From JAFGXT01 sp963677165 (lineage in GTDB: Bacteria > Verrucomicrobiota > Lentisphaeria > Victivallales > SZUA-371): 64,000 bases of DNA. The DNA is taken from NCBI GenBank assembly GCA_963677165.2, contig CAXXSX010000002.1, positions 3,472,001 through 3,536,000 on the forward strand. The letters run 5' to 3'. Both the position numbers and the translations under genes were made by a program. The notes under the pieces are model-generated. The model made no database searches. It had not been told where the DNA came from and saw only the letters and a program-made list of their open reading frames with translations. Positions 35,473 through 43,768 of the stretch are shown here, piece by piece; within the stretch, counting starts at the first letter, position 1; the number at the start of each line of letters is the position of its first letter.

Positions 35473-36894
35473 TTAGTCCACTGCCTTTTCCATACTTATT
35501 TTGATATTTTTATTGCCATTAACCAGATAGGTGGTATTGGACGGGAACGCGAAACCGATATCGGCTTCATTGAAGCGTCGCAGAATTTCCAGATTGATTC
35601 CAGTCATCCAGGTGTTTGCTGCAGCCCAGTCGCCCGGATGGTACCATACGACAACCAGCATATTCAGCGACCAGTCATTGAATCCGTTAAAGAATATTTT
35701 CGGCATGAACTCTTCATTCAATCCTTCATGGTCCTTAAGGATGTCGGCCACGATATCCATGGCTTCCTGCATCTTTTCCGGTGTGGTTTCATACACCAGC
35801 GTGAGGTTGATGGTGAATTTGATATACGGACGTTTTGCGATATTCTCAATCGCTGACTCGGTAATCTTTTTATTCGGGAGGGTAATGTAATGTCCGTCAA
35901 GTGTTTCCAGTTTTGTGCTTCGGAAGCCGACGCTTTTTACCACGCCGGAGATGTCGCCGACTTTGATACGTTCACCCACATAGAACGGCTTGTCGAAGAC
36001 GATCATAATAGAACCAAAGAAGTTCGCGATGGTATCCTGAGCGGCGAAGGCGATCGCCAAACCGAGGATACCGGCACCGGCGAGCAGGGCCGTAATATTA
36101 AGTCCCAGGATATTTTCCCCGATGACCAGAATTGCAACAACGACCAGAGCAAGGCGCAGGGATTTGCGCAGCAGTACGATGATCAGGTCGTCGAGTTTGC
36201 TTTCGGTCTTGGTCACGTATTTCATTAATCTTTCGATGAGAATTTCAATCAAACGGTATATCGCCCAGACTAGGGCCGCGGCAATCAGCGCCAGGGAAAT
36301 ACGGCCGCACCAGTCGAAAATTTCCTTTTCAACATGGAGGAGAATTTTCAGTACACTCAGATAAATACCGAGGGAATAGATTGCCAGGGTCATCGGAGGG
36401 TTGATGGCCTCAATGATTTTGTCGTCGAGATCACTTTCTGTTTTGGCGGTCAGGCGTTTAATGATAATGTGGTCAATAAACCATTTAACGAGATGAACTG
36501 CGAGAACGGTGACAAACAGCCCTCCGATCAGAAAGTAGAGGTTTGTAAGGGTGATGATTTTTTTGCCGATCAGCTTGTCCCAGAAGTGTTTAACTTCATC
36601 GAGCATGTTTTCCCAGATATTATTTTTGTCTTCGACCTGTCTGGTTTCTTTTTTCTTTTCCGGTGTCGTGCCCTGAATAGCCTTAATCAGTTTATCAACA
36701 TCTTCAGGTTTGGATACCACGATAATGTTGCCGGAACTGATCGACAGATTCTTGACCGGATTCTTGATTTCCGTCGGAGCGCCGGAAGCCTGTTGTTTTT
36801 CTATTGTTTTGACGGTTTGAGCCGGATTGCCGGCAGAAAATGCTGTACATCCCCAGCAGATCATCAAGGCTGCTATCATGTGTCTTAATTTCAT
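35473..36894 (-). CDS. MscS-family mechanosensitive channel
   Basis: A protein of 473 residues. ATG 36894 follows GGGAG by five bases. A signal peptide (about 1-20, CWGCTAFSA) is followed by a periplasmic Lys/Glu-rich stretch to about residue 110. Several membrane segments come next, and then the MscS pore helix and beta domain: LLAGAGILGLAIAFAAQDTIANFFGS, then VFDKPFYVGERIKVGDISGVV and FRSTKLETLDGHYITLPNKKI. It would release solutes on hypo-osmotic shock. The extra N-terminal region makes it larger than E. coli MscS but is common in environmental homologues. The gene is monocistronic by spacing. Confidence 0.9.
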   Translation of the reverse strand: MKLRHMIAALMICWGCTAFSAGNPAQTVKTIEKQQASGAPTEIKNPVKNLSISSGNIIVVSKPEDVDKLIKAIQGTTPEKKKETRQVEDKNNIWENMLDEVKHFWDKLIGKKIITLTNLYFLIGGLFVTVLAVHLVKWFIDHIIIKRLTAKTESDLDDKIIEAINPPMTLAIYSLGIYLSVLKILLHVEKEIFDWCGRISLALIAAALVWAIYRLIEILIERLMKYVTKTESKLDDLIIVLLRKSLRLALVVVAILVIGENILGLNITALLAGAGILGLAIAFAAQDTIANFFGSIMIVFDKPFYVGERIKVGDISGVVKSVGFRSTKLETLDGHYITLPNKKITESAIENIAKRPYIKFTINLTLVYETTPEKMQEAMDIVADILKDHEGLNEEFMPKIFFNGFNDWSLNMLVVVWYHPGDWAAANTWMTGINLEILRRFNEADIGFAFPSNTTYLVNGNKNIKISMEKAVD

Positions 36895-37182
36895 AGTAAC
36901 TCCCATTCCCGTATTATTAGATTAGCTTTAGAGTCAATTGTAAAAGTCTTCACAAAAATTTTGTTTTTATACGGCATATTTTGAATTTGAGCTCATTTAC
37001 ATACTTTGCAAGTATGCTCAATCACTAAAATATCAAAATCTACTCGTCTAAAATTCAAAAATCCGGCTTTGCGCTGGACATTTGCAATTAACTCTTTATT
37101 GAAATTATTTTTTTATATAATATATTAAATAATGCTTTCTGTAAAACGGTATTAGCTTATTTTTATTAAAAAACGGAGTAAA

Positions 37183-38031
37183 ATGTCCTCGAAAAATATC
37201 ATTGACGATATCGCCGAAGTGCTGGAGAATCATCGGGAAACAAGCAAAGTCGCATATGTGTCTGAATCTCATGCCCGTGAGTTTTTTGCTCCCTGTAAGA
37301 AATTTCAGCCGGAATCAACTCCTCCGCCAGCCGCTCAACGTCCGCAAAATGCCGGATTTCAACAGCCGCGCAGGGAAGAACATCGCCGACCGCAATTTAC
37401 GGGAATGCCAACAGCTCTGGCAGCTCCGCAGCAGGCTCCCGCTCAACCCGCTCCAATGGCTGATATCAGCTCATGTAATCTTGATCAGCTCAAGCAGATC
37501 ACTGATACATGTTCGGTATGTCCACTGTGCCAGGGGCGCAATAAAGGAGTTTTCGGTGCAGGGAATCCCAACGCGGATTTGATGTTTATCGGGGAAGGTC
37601 CGGGGCGTGACGAGGATATGCAGGGTATTCCGTTTGTCGGCAAGGCAGGGATGCTGCTTACCAAAATGATTAATGCCATGCAGTTTACGCGTGATGACGT
37701 GTTTATCTGCAATATCGTTAAATGCCGTCCGCCCAACAACCGCAATCCGTTTCCTGAGGAAGCGGCAGCATGCAGGCCGTATCTCGAACGTCAGATTGAA
37801 CTGGTCAAGCCCAAAGTTATGGTTCTTCTCGGGGCGGTTCCCCTGCAGTTTATTCTGAACCAGCGTGGTATTATGCGGCTGCATGGACAATGGTCCGATT
37901 ATAAAGGCATAAAAGTGATGCCTACTTTTCATCCGGCTTATTTGTTGCGTTTTCCGGAAGGCAAGCGTGATGCGTGGAACGATCTCCAGAAAGTTATGAA
38001 AGTTTTCGGAAAAGTTTATACGAAACGGTGA
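37183..38031 (+). CDS. Family-4 uracil-DNA glycosylase (Fe-S type)
   Basis: A protein of 282 residues. GGAGTAAA precedes ATG 37183. Residues about 35-100 are a Pro/Gln-rich, probably disordered linker. The catalytic domain follows: CSVCPLCQGR supplies the first cluster cysteines, FIGEGPGRDEDMQG is the water-activating motif, NIVKCRPPNNR and AACRPYL give the remaining cluster cysteines, and FHPAYLLR is the late motif with the conserved His. This is the thermostable-type family-4 UDG that removes uracil from DNA. The long N-terminal tail is typical of bacterial members outside thermophiles. Confidence 0.9.
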   Translation: MSSKNIIDDIAEVLENHRETSKVAYVSESHAREFFAPCKKFQPESTPPPAAQRPQNAGFQQPRREEHRRPQFTGMPTALAAPQQAPAQPAPMADISSCNLDQLKQITDTCSVCPLCQGRNKGVFGAGNPNADLMFIGEGPGRDEDMQGIPFVGKAGMLLTKMINAMQFTRDDVFICNIVKCRPPNNRNPFPEEAAACRPYLERQIELVKPKVMVLLGAVPLQFILNQRGIMRLHGQWSDYKGIKVMPTFHPAYLLRFPEGKRDAWNDLQKVMKVFGKVYTKR

Positions 38032-38067
38032 AAACCTGTATACTAATATTTGCTAAATACGGTTTTT
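38031..38067 (+). terminator. Probable terminator after the uracil-DNA glycosylase gene
   Basis: AAAACCTGTAT pairs with ATACGGTTTT with one bulged base, followed by a short T-run. The stem overlaps the last base of the stop codon. It is weaker than the other terminators here. Confidence 0.45.
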
Positions 38068-38142
38068 GATATTATTATTTATTTGATGATAAACTCCGCG
38101 AGGCTTGACAGACGAACTGTCCGGTATGCGGGAAAGGGGTGA

Positions 38143-38844
38143 ATGATAGTGAGCCAGAAACTTCAGAGCGGAGTACTTCGCAGAGTCAGAAACACATTCA
38201 ACAAGATGACTTTCTCGTATCATAATCTGGCGTCATCTTCTGCCCCGCATCCCATGACTACGCTGAATATTGCCCCGCAGATGGGAAGGCGCGACGCCGC
38301 GTTTGATCATTCGCTGTTGCTACTAAAGACAAAAATCTTTTCGTATGCCGAATCGGATCGAATACAGATTTATCGCAATTTGCTGGACCTGCTTGAAGAG
38401 TGCATTCGTACCTCAAAACATATTTTCAACACTTCTTCCGGGCATAAGCGGCAGAATGAAGAAGGAATTATGGAGTATTTGATCTTGCTGAACGATACGG
38501 TTCAGGCTGCTGCGACTATGCTGTTCCAGCAGCAATCGATTATTAACGACGAGACTTCGGTCAGCAGTTTTCTCGGCACCGATATGTCGTCGCAGTTCCA
38601 GAATACCGATGAAATTCTGTCTAACAGTGAAATGAATCTTTACCACTGTATCAGTGAAATGATCGAAATATCGCTGCCGAAAGTGATGCAGTACCGTGAA
38701 TATTGTACCAAGACGCTTTCCCGCAAGGATTTAAAACGTTATCACCGGGCGTTTGCCGAGTTTCAGCAGCTTTACAGCAATAAGTATGGCATCAGTAATC
38801 TTAAACCGGTGGCAGAGGGACCGTCTGGAGATACTCAGGTCTGA
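38143..38844 (+). CDS. Protein of unknown function, helical
   Basis: A protein of 233 residues starting at ATG 38143 after AAAGGGGTGA. I do not recognise it. The N-terminal 60 residues are Ser/Pro-rich and probably flexible. The rest looks like a helical bundle (YRNLLDLLEECIRTSKHIF, then EYLILLNDTVQAAATMLFQQQ, LYHCISEMIEISLPKVMQY and LKRYHRAFAEFQQLYS). No signal peptide or membrane segment is present. Its last ten bases overlap the end of the convergent dus gene. Confidence 0.55.
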   Translation: MIVSQKLQSGVLRRVRNTFNKMTFSYHNLASSSAPHPMTTLNIAPQMGRRDAAFDHSLLLLKTKIFSYAESDRIQIYRNLLDLLEECIRTSKHIFNTSSGHKRQNEEGIMEYLILLNDTVQAAATMLFQQQSIINDETSVSSFLGTDMSSQFQNTDEILSNSEMNLYHCISEMIEISLPKVMQYREYCTKTLSRKDLKRYHRAFAEFQQLYSNKYGISNLKPVAEGPSGDTQV

Positions 38845-39821
38845 ACAAAGTTTGCTGCCATGATATCTGCGTCGGGAAGTCTTTTCATAAAAGTGAATTC
38901 CCTGCTTTTCGCTCCCCACATGTGTACAGCTATTTCCATAAACCAGCCTCTTGACCAGTATTGTTCGGGGTTGCGTCGAGCCAGTTCACATAATTTGGCG
39001 AAAAACTTCATTCTGTAATCTGTTTCCTGTGGAATATTTTCTCCTGAACTGGCTTCAGCAGAGATACGTTTGAGAAGTAAGGGATCACGTAGCCAGCCAC
39101 GGGCTCCCATGACTCCGGAACATCCGCATTTATCGCATAGTTCCCGGGCGTCGTCTACGGTGAAGACGTTTCCGCTGCCGATCACGGGAACCTTACTAAG
39201 TTTTACTGCCCGTTCCATACGTTCAAGTCTCTGGGGACTTTGCTTGTAGTTTTCGGTAACGGTGCGGTAATGAACCGACAAAAAGTCGATTCCCGCATCA
39301 CAGACAGGTGGAATAATCATGTCCATTTCGTTCGGAGAACGATAACCGGTACGTATCTTTGCACTGAGGGAAACATCTTTGCAGCACTCGCGTAACTCAG
39401 ATAATATTTTGTACATGATACCGGGCTCTACCAGTAGAGCTCCGCCGCCGTCGTGTTGTACTACGCGTTTACTCGGACAGGCAAAATTCATATCGATTCC
39501 GGCGATATCGAATTCCAGCAGTGCTTCGGCTGTAATCCTGAGCTTTTCCGGATTAGAACCGAGGAGTTGAACAATGACCGGCAGGCCGGAGGCTGTAAAC
39601 GGCTCAATAAATTTTTTCAGGACACTTTTACCAGGAATAGAGGCTGCGATTCGTATGAACGGAGTAATCCATGCCTGGTTTAGACTAAGTTCCTTTACGG
39701 CCTCACAGAATACTCTGCTCATGATTCCTTCCATCGGACCGGGAAGTATCGCCGGGATATCCAGCGTTCTGCCGGAAGTTGAACTGGCGACTGATATTAG
39801 TGGTGTTTGAAGTTGTTTCAT
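38835..39821 (-). CDS. dus: tRNA-dihydrouridine synthase family protein
   Basis: A protein of 328 residues. It reduces uridines in tRNA to dihydrouridine using FMN and NADPH. Visible motifs are APM-like LPGPMEGIMSRVFCE at the N-terminus, VQLLGSNPE, the catalytic-Cys segment IDMNFACPSKRVVQHDGGGA, SAKIRTGYRS, LSVHYRTV and PVIGSGNVFTVDDA, then GVMGARGWLRDPLL. The Cys in NFACPS is the general acid. Which Dus subclass cannot be told by eye. The start overlaps the stop of the upstream unknown gene by four bases (ATGA), so the two are translationally coupled. Confidence 0.9.
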   Translation of the reverse strand: MKQLQTPLISVASSTSGRTLDIPAILPGPMEGIMSRVFCEAVKELSLNQAWITPFIRIAASIPGKSVLKKFIEPFTASGLPVIVQLLGSNPEKLRITAEALLEFDIAGIDMNFACPSKRVVQHDGGGALLVEPGIMYKILSELRECCKDVSLSAKIRTGYRSPNEMDMIIPPVCDAGIDFLSVHYRTVTENYKQSPQRLERMERAVKLSKVPVIGSGNVFTVDDARELCDKCGCSGVMGARGWLRDPLLLKRISAEASSGENIPQETDYRMKFFAKLCELARRNPEQYWSRGWFMEIAVHMWGAKSREFTFMKRLPDADIMAANFVQT

Positions 39822-40567
39822 TTTATCAGTTTAGCGAACGGACTGAGCCCTTGATTCCAGATGTCTTCGGAGCTGATCACTTGCCCATCGTCGGGCGTAT
39901 CGCCGGGATACGGACGAAACCGGATGGGGATGAATACATTCAGCCAGAGAAAATGATCTTCGTCAAAAGTCTTTATTGCGTCGCGGAAATCCACAAATGT
40001 TTTTACTTTATTTAGAGCCTTTAAAACCATGCCGTCACGTTTTGCCGAGCGGTATTTTACGGCTTCGCTCATGGGATTGATATCAAAAATAAAACTGTCG
40101 TGTTTCAGCTTGTCATTATACGGATCAAACAGACCCGGGTCATCTACATAGCCGCCGGAGATATGCAGTTCGAAATTATAGCCGGAGCGTTCATGGGCAA
40201 TCCGCAGCATTTTGAAAAGGCTGCCATCGGTGCAGGCCGCGACAAAGTTGTTCCAGGCCCATTTTTTATCCATGATCAATGACTTTCCCTTTTTGGAGGG
40301 ATAAACCGCTTTTAATTCCGGAGCCAAACCCTTTTCAACAAAAAAGCCGCCGAGTATGCTCGATTGATCCTTATCTCCCCAGTCGAAATAGAGTTTGCCG
40401 TGGTGGTAAAAGGGCAGGGCGGCCGATGGTACCAGCCACCATGCCGTTTCAATCGCCTTGAAACGGTTGAACGGACGTCGCGCGAGCTTACCGGTAACCG
40501 GTGACGCGAATTCTTCAATTGCTTCCGCCAGTCGACGCGGAGTCATTTTTTCACAGTATAAAGTCAT
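39818..40567 (-). CDS. Protein of unknown function, coupled to dus
   Basis: A protein of 249 residues from ATG 40567; the longer open frame overlaps the upstream gene and begins with a basic, unlikely N-terminus. There is no strong ribosome binding site, so coupling to the upstream gene, whose stop is 18 bases away, is likely. I do not recognise the family. It contains many aromatic and charged residues (AWWLVPSAALPFYHHGKLYFDWGD, then FELHISGGYVDDPGLFDPYND, FLWLNVFIPIRFRPYPGD) and no membrane or export signal. It lies between a DUF89 phosphatase-like gene and dus, a set that suggests a housekeeping role. Confidence 0.55.
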   Translation of the reverse strand: MTLYCEKMTPRRLAEAIEEFASPVTGKLARRPFNRFKAIETAWWLVPSAALPFYHHGKLYFDWGDKDQSSILGGFFVEKGLAPELKAVYPSKKGKSLIMDKKWAWNNFVAACTDGSLFKMLRIAHERSGYNFELHISGGYVDDPGLFDPYNDKLKHDSFIFDINPMSEAVKYRSAKRDGMVLKALNKVKTFVDFRDAIKTFDEDHFLWLNVFIPIRFRPYPGDTPDDGQVISSEDIWNQGLSPFAKLIK

Positions 40568-40584
40568 ATTAATTGTTGATGGGG

Positions 40585-41442
40585 TCAAAAGTTTTTGTTT
40601 ATTACCTGAAGACTGCCGAGAACCCCGCCGCCGATGGTGTTGCTTACTTCTTCGCATTTGACACGAAGCAGGAAACAGATTGGACGGTCAACGTCAGAGA
40701 GGGTTTCAAAGTTGCCCTGGCCTTTGGAAATAATCAGATCGGCAGAATCAAACATTTTGCGGAAGTCATCACTGACGTGTTTCAATACGGTTCCCGGACT
40801 GCGGTCACCGGAATCAATGACTTCGGTGACTTCGTACAAGCCGGATTTTTCCGCGTCACGTGGAGTTACGTCATTTAGAATAGCGCCGCCGCGAACCGCC
40901 ACAGTAATTTTATCTTTGTACGGTTCGATCAGCAGTCGATCGATTACAGCTTCGCCACAGTTGTCACACAGGTACAATACTTTTTCGGCGGATTCCAGCT
41001 TCTTCTGGAAGTGTTCGATCGCATCAAGGTCGATTGGCATGGACAGCACTTCAAAAACACGATCTTTCACGGTGGACAACTCAAAGTGACTGTCGGCGCC
41101 AAAGTCGATGATATTACCGGCAATGGTCAATCTCACAATCGTTTCAAATTTGTTTTCAGCTTCTTCCACCACGTTGTGTAATTCCGGCAGAAGCTGCAGC
41201 GCAATCTCGGTTGACTGGTCTTTCAGCTTTTCATATGGATCGTCAATTCCGGTGATGCCGCGTACAATCGCATGGATATTACGGGCCATCTCAGGCGGAG
41301 TTGCGTCGAAATCAATGGTTGAAATCTGTTCGAGTGTTTGCTTGATAATCGTTTTGCGGGTTTCCGGGCATTCCGAAACCATTTTGGCTACATGCAGAGC
41401 GTGATCCACCATGCACGGGATACAATCTAATGCGCTTTTCAT
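40585..41442 (-). CDS. ARMT1/DUF89 damage-control phosphatase-like protein
   Basis: A protein of 285 residues from ATG 41442, which has GAGG just upstream. It matches the DUF89/ARMT1 family, metal-dependent phosphatases proposed to remove damaged or excess phospho-metabolites. Family marks are the N-terminal CIPCMVDHAL, GNIIDFG, the metal-site LYLCDNCGEAVIDR, VRGGAILNDVTPRDA, VIDSGDRSPGT, and IISKGQGNFETLSD near the end. The N-terminal Cys pair is typical of the subgroup with small DUF89 proteins in bacteria and archaea. The real substrate is unknown. Confidence 0.8.
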   Translation of the reverse strand: MKSALDCIPCMVDHALHVAKMVSECPETRKTIIKQTLEQISTIDFDATPPEMARNIHAIVRGITGIDDPYEKLKDQSTEIALQLLPELHNVVEEAENKFETIVRLTIAGNIIDFGADSHFELSTVKDRVFEVLSMPIDLDAIEHFQKKLESAEKVLYLCDNCGEAVIDRLLIEPYKDKITVAVRGGAILNDVTPRDAEKSGLYEVTEVIDSGDRSPGTVLKHVSDDFRKMFDSADLIISKGQGNFETLSDVDRPICFLLRVKCEEVSNTIGGGVLGSLQVINKNF

Positions 41443-41568
41443 TACCTCGGGTTCCTTAAATAACATGTTAATACAAAGATTAAATCTAATCATTTTTTGG
41501 AAACTTTCCACTAAATTAGACAACAAAAGCAGTATAACTTTGTGGAACGCCGGTCAATGAGGGGTTTT

Positions 41569-43140
41569 CTACTGAGTTAATGGTTTGGCTATAATGAAGG
41601 TCGGCAGACCCTGAACATTAAAGTGTTTCAGTACCTCGGCCGTTGCCGGATCGTCAAGACTTTCCGCCTGGAATTTTATGAATTCATAATTTTCCAGTTC
41701 TTTTAGTACTTGGGGATCTTTCAGGGTGGTCGCACTCATTTTGAGACAGTTTTTGCACCATGTGGCCCAGAAATCGATCATTACCGGTTTGCCTGTGGTC
41801 TGAGCTCTTTTCAGGCTTGCAACCAGCTCGGTTACATTGTTTTCATTGGCGCCTTTGCTCTTTAGTGGCAATAGTGTGTAGCCGAGGTAGGCGTAATATA
41901 GAGCAGCGAAAATGATGAAAAATCCAAATGTATATTTTACCTTCATCATCCACTTGCCCGGTTTGGGCATAACCGACATTCCCGCTCCGGCAATCGGCCA
42001 CGGCAGTGCCATGCCGATACCCAGCAACAGCGGTAGAAACTGTGCGAAAAAGTTACCGTCGTTGTAGAGACCGGAGGCATAAAGAATTACCGCGATAACT
42101 ACCGGCGCTACACATGCTCCGGCCAGCAGTGCCATAACCGCACCAAGCAGGAAAACAGAAACAATTTTGCCTTTTTCCATATTTCCGCTGCCGAATTTAG
42201 CTCCGAACTTGGATAAGTCTATTGTGAAAATGTCAAACATCGCCAACGCCAGTACAATAAAGATTACCGCAATCGCGAAATTAAACCAGGCGGTTGAATT
42301 CAGCGAACCGAATTGTCCGCCGGTACGCACAACCACGATGCCGAGAATTCCATAAGCCAGCGCCATGCCGAGACCATATATTCCTCCGCGGATGGCTCCG
42401 GTCCATTTTGATTCCGCCTTCATTCCTGCTCCGATGATTGCCAGGTTGATTGGGATCATCGGCAGTACACATGGAGTCAGGTTCAGCGCCAAGCCGCCAA
42501 GGATGATAAGCAGGATAATCATGGCGAAGCTGCGGTTCTTAAAGAAATCCTTTGACTCTGAAGATGATTTGCCCTTCAAAAAGGCCACAAATTCATTTGC
42601 CGGGATTACTCCGACTTTTGTCGAGGTGACAGAAAACTGTTTGGCTATGGTTTGAAAATCGCTGCCGGTTGAGGTCGTCGGCACGGGAGTTTGTGCAGGT
42701 GTTTGAGGTGCGGCTGCTTCCTCTGGTTTTCCAGATATGGTGAAAGATAAATTTTGCGGCATAAAGCAGGCGGCGGCCTTCCCATCGTAAGCTTTTCGGC
42801 AGCCCTGGCTTTTGATTGACAGTTTAACCGGATAATCCTGTGGCGATAATTTTATGGTCCAAACCGCTAGTGGTGATTTGTATATTTTCACTTTCCCGGA
42901 ATAAGGATCATTGTATTCTACCGCTTGAGGCACAGAAGTTAAGGACAACAGTTTCTCAGCGGCATTTTTTACGGTTATCCTGGTCGATTTTTCATAGATA
43001 TAATGGTGGTCCGGTATCTTTACTTCAATGTTCAAAATACCATCTTTCACTGTGTGATGCCATTTAAACGGTACGCTGAATTGGGCAGACGTGGTTATAG
43101 ATAGTCCGGCAAATAATATAAGAATTAGCAACTGACGCAT
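41569..43140 (-). CDS. dsbD: Thiol:disulfide interchange protein DsbD
   Basis: A protein of 523 residues with a signal peptide. The full three-part plan is visible. The N-terminal periplasmic domain has a Cys pair (GCRKAYDGKAAACF). The membrane domain has the paired cysteines in LTPCVLPMIPINL and LLAGACVAPVVIAV. The C-terminal thioredoxin domain has WATWCKNCLKM. It carries reducing power from cytoplasmic thioredoxin to periplasmic proteins. AAGGAG precedes ATG 43140. The gene lies 42 bases after a small exported thioredoxin-fold protein that lacks its second active-site Cys. Confidence 0.9.
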   Translation of the reverse strand: MRQLLILILFAGLSITTSAQFSVPFKWHHTVKDGILNIEVKIPDHHYIYEKSTRITVKNAAEKLLSLTSVPQAVEYNDPYSGKVKIYKSPLAVWTIKLSPQDYPVKLSIKSQGCRKAYDGKAAACFMPQNLSFTISGKPEEAAAPQTPAQTPVPTTSTGSDFQTIAKQFSVTSTKVGVIPANEFVAFLKGKSSSESKDFFKNRSFAMIILLIILGGLALNLTPCVLPMIPINLAIIGAGMKAESKWTGAIRGGIYGLGMALAYGILGIVVVRTGGQFGSLNSTAWFNFAIAVIFIVLALAMFDIFTIDLSKFGAKFGSGNMEKGKIVSVFLLGAVMALLAGACVAPVVIAVILYASGLYNDGNFFAQFLPLLLGIGMALPWPIAGAGMSVMPKPGKWMMKVKYTFGFFIIFAALYYAYLGYTLLPLKSKGANENNVTELVASLKRAQTTGKPVMIDFWATWCKNCLKMSATTLKDPQVLKELENYEFIKFQAESLDDPATAEVLKHFNVQGLPTFIIAKPLTQ

Positions 43141-43182
43141 TATTCCGCTCCTTATGGTCGGTTGCGGTATTCGTTGAATTAA

Positions 43183-43638
43183 TTATTGCACCTGCAAACC
43201 GGCCTTTTTCATTTTCTGCTTCAAATTTTCCACATACTGCTGTGGAGACATCGGGTAATAACTGCTGTATACCTTTACATTACCACCAGAGTCAAGGATT
43301 AGCACGGTCGGATAAGCAGAAATTTTGTATTTTTTAGCCAGTTTTAGCTTTTTCTTTAGTTTTTCGTCAGGATAATTCTGCATTTCAGGAAGGTCGATTT
43401 TTAGCAAAATGAAATTGCTATGGGCAAAACTTGTAAACGTTTTGCTGTCCAGAATATTTTTTTTAAAAGCCTTTGATGCCGGACACCAGTCGGTTCCGGC
43501 AAATTCCATAAACACCGTTTTTTTACTCTTCTTCGCGGATTTCAACGCGACTGAGTAATCGGTCAACCAGAAATCCGATTCATGAGCAGTTGCCGATACT
43601 GCAAGCAGAGACATACATAAAATTGTCAAAATCTTCAT
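43183..43638 (-). CDS. Exported thioredoxin-fold protein with an incomplete active site
   Basis: A protein of 151 residues from ATG 43638 (an in-frame GTG lies nine bases upstream). It has a signal peptide (MKILTILCMSLLAVSATA). The fold is that of DsbD-gamma/thioredoxin-like proteins: VFMEFAGTDWCPASKAFKK, FILLKIDLPE and YKISAYPTVLILDSGG with the cis-Pro. The active site reads Cys-Pro-Ala-Ser instead of Cys-x-x-Cys, so only one redox Cys remains and a disulfide cannot form within the motif. A role as holdase, adaptor or monothiol partner for the adjacent DsbD is possible. Confidence 0.75.
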   Translation of the reverse strand: MKILTILCMSLLAVSATAHESDFWLTDYSVALKSAKKSKKTVFMEFAGTDWCPASKAFKKNILDSKTFTSFAHSNFILLKIDLPEMQNYPDEKLKKKLKLAKKYKISAYPTVLILDSGGNVKVYSSYYPMSPQQYVENLKQKMKKAGLQVQ

Positions 43639-43768
43639 AACACGCACCTTAGAAAATTCTTCTTAAAAATAATATTCATGGTGGGATGTATTATGGCAAC
43701 TGTTTTCCCGTTAGAATGATATTAGTATTGCGTTAGTGACTTGCATTAACACAAATCTTACAAATCAG

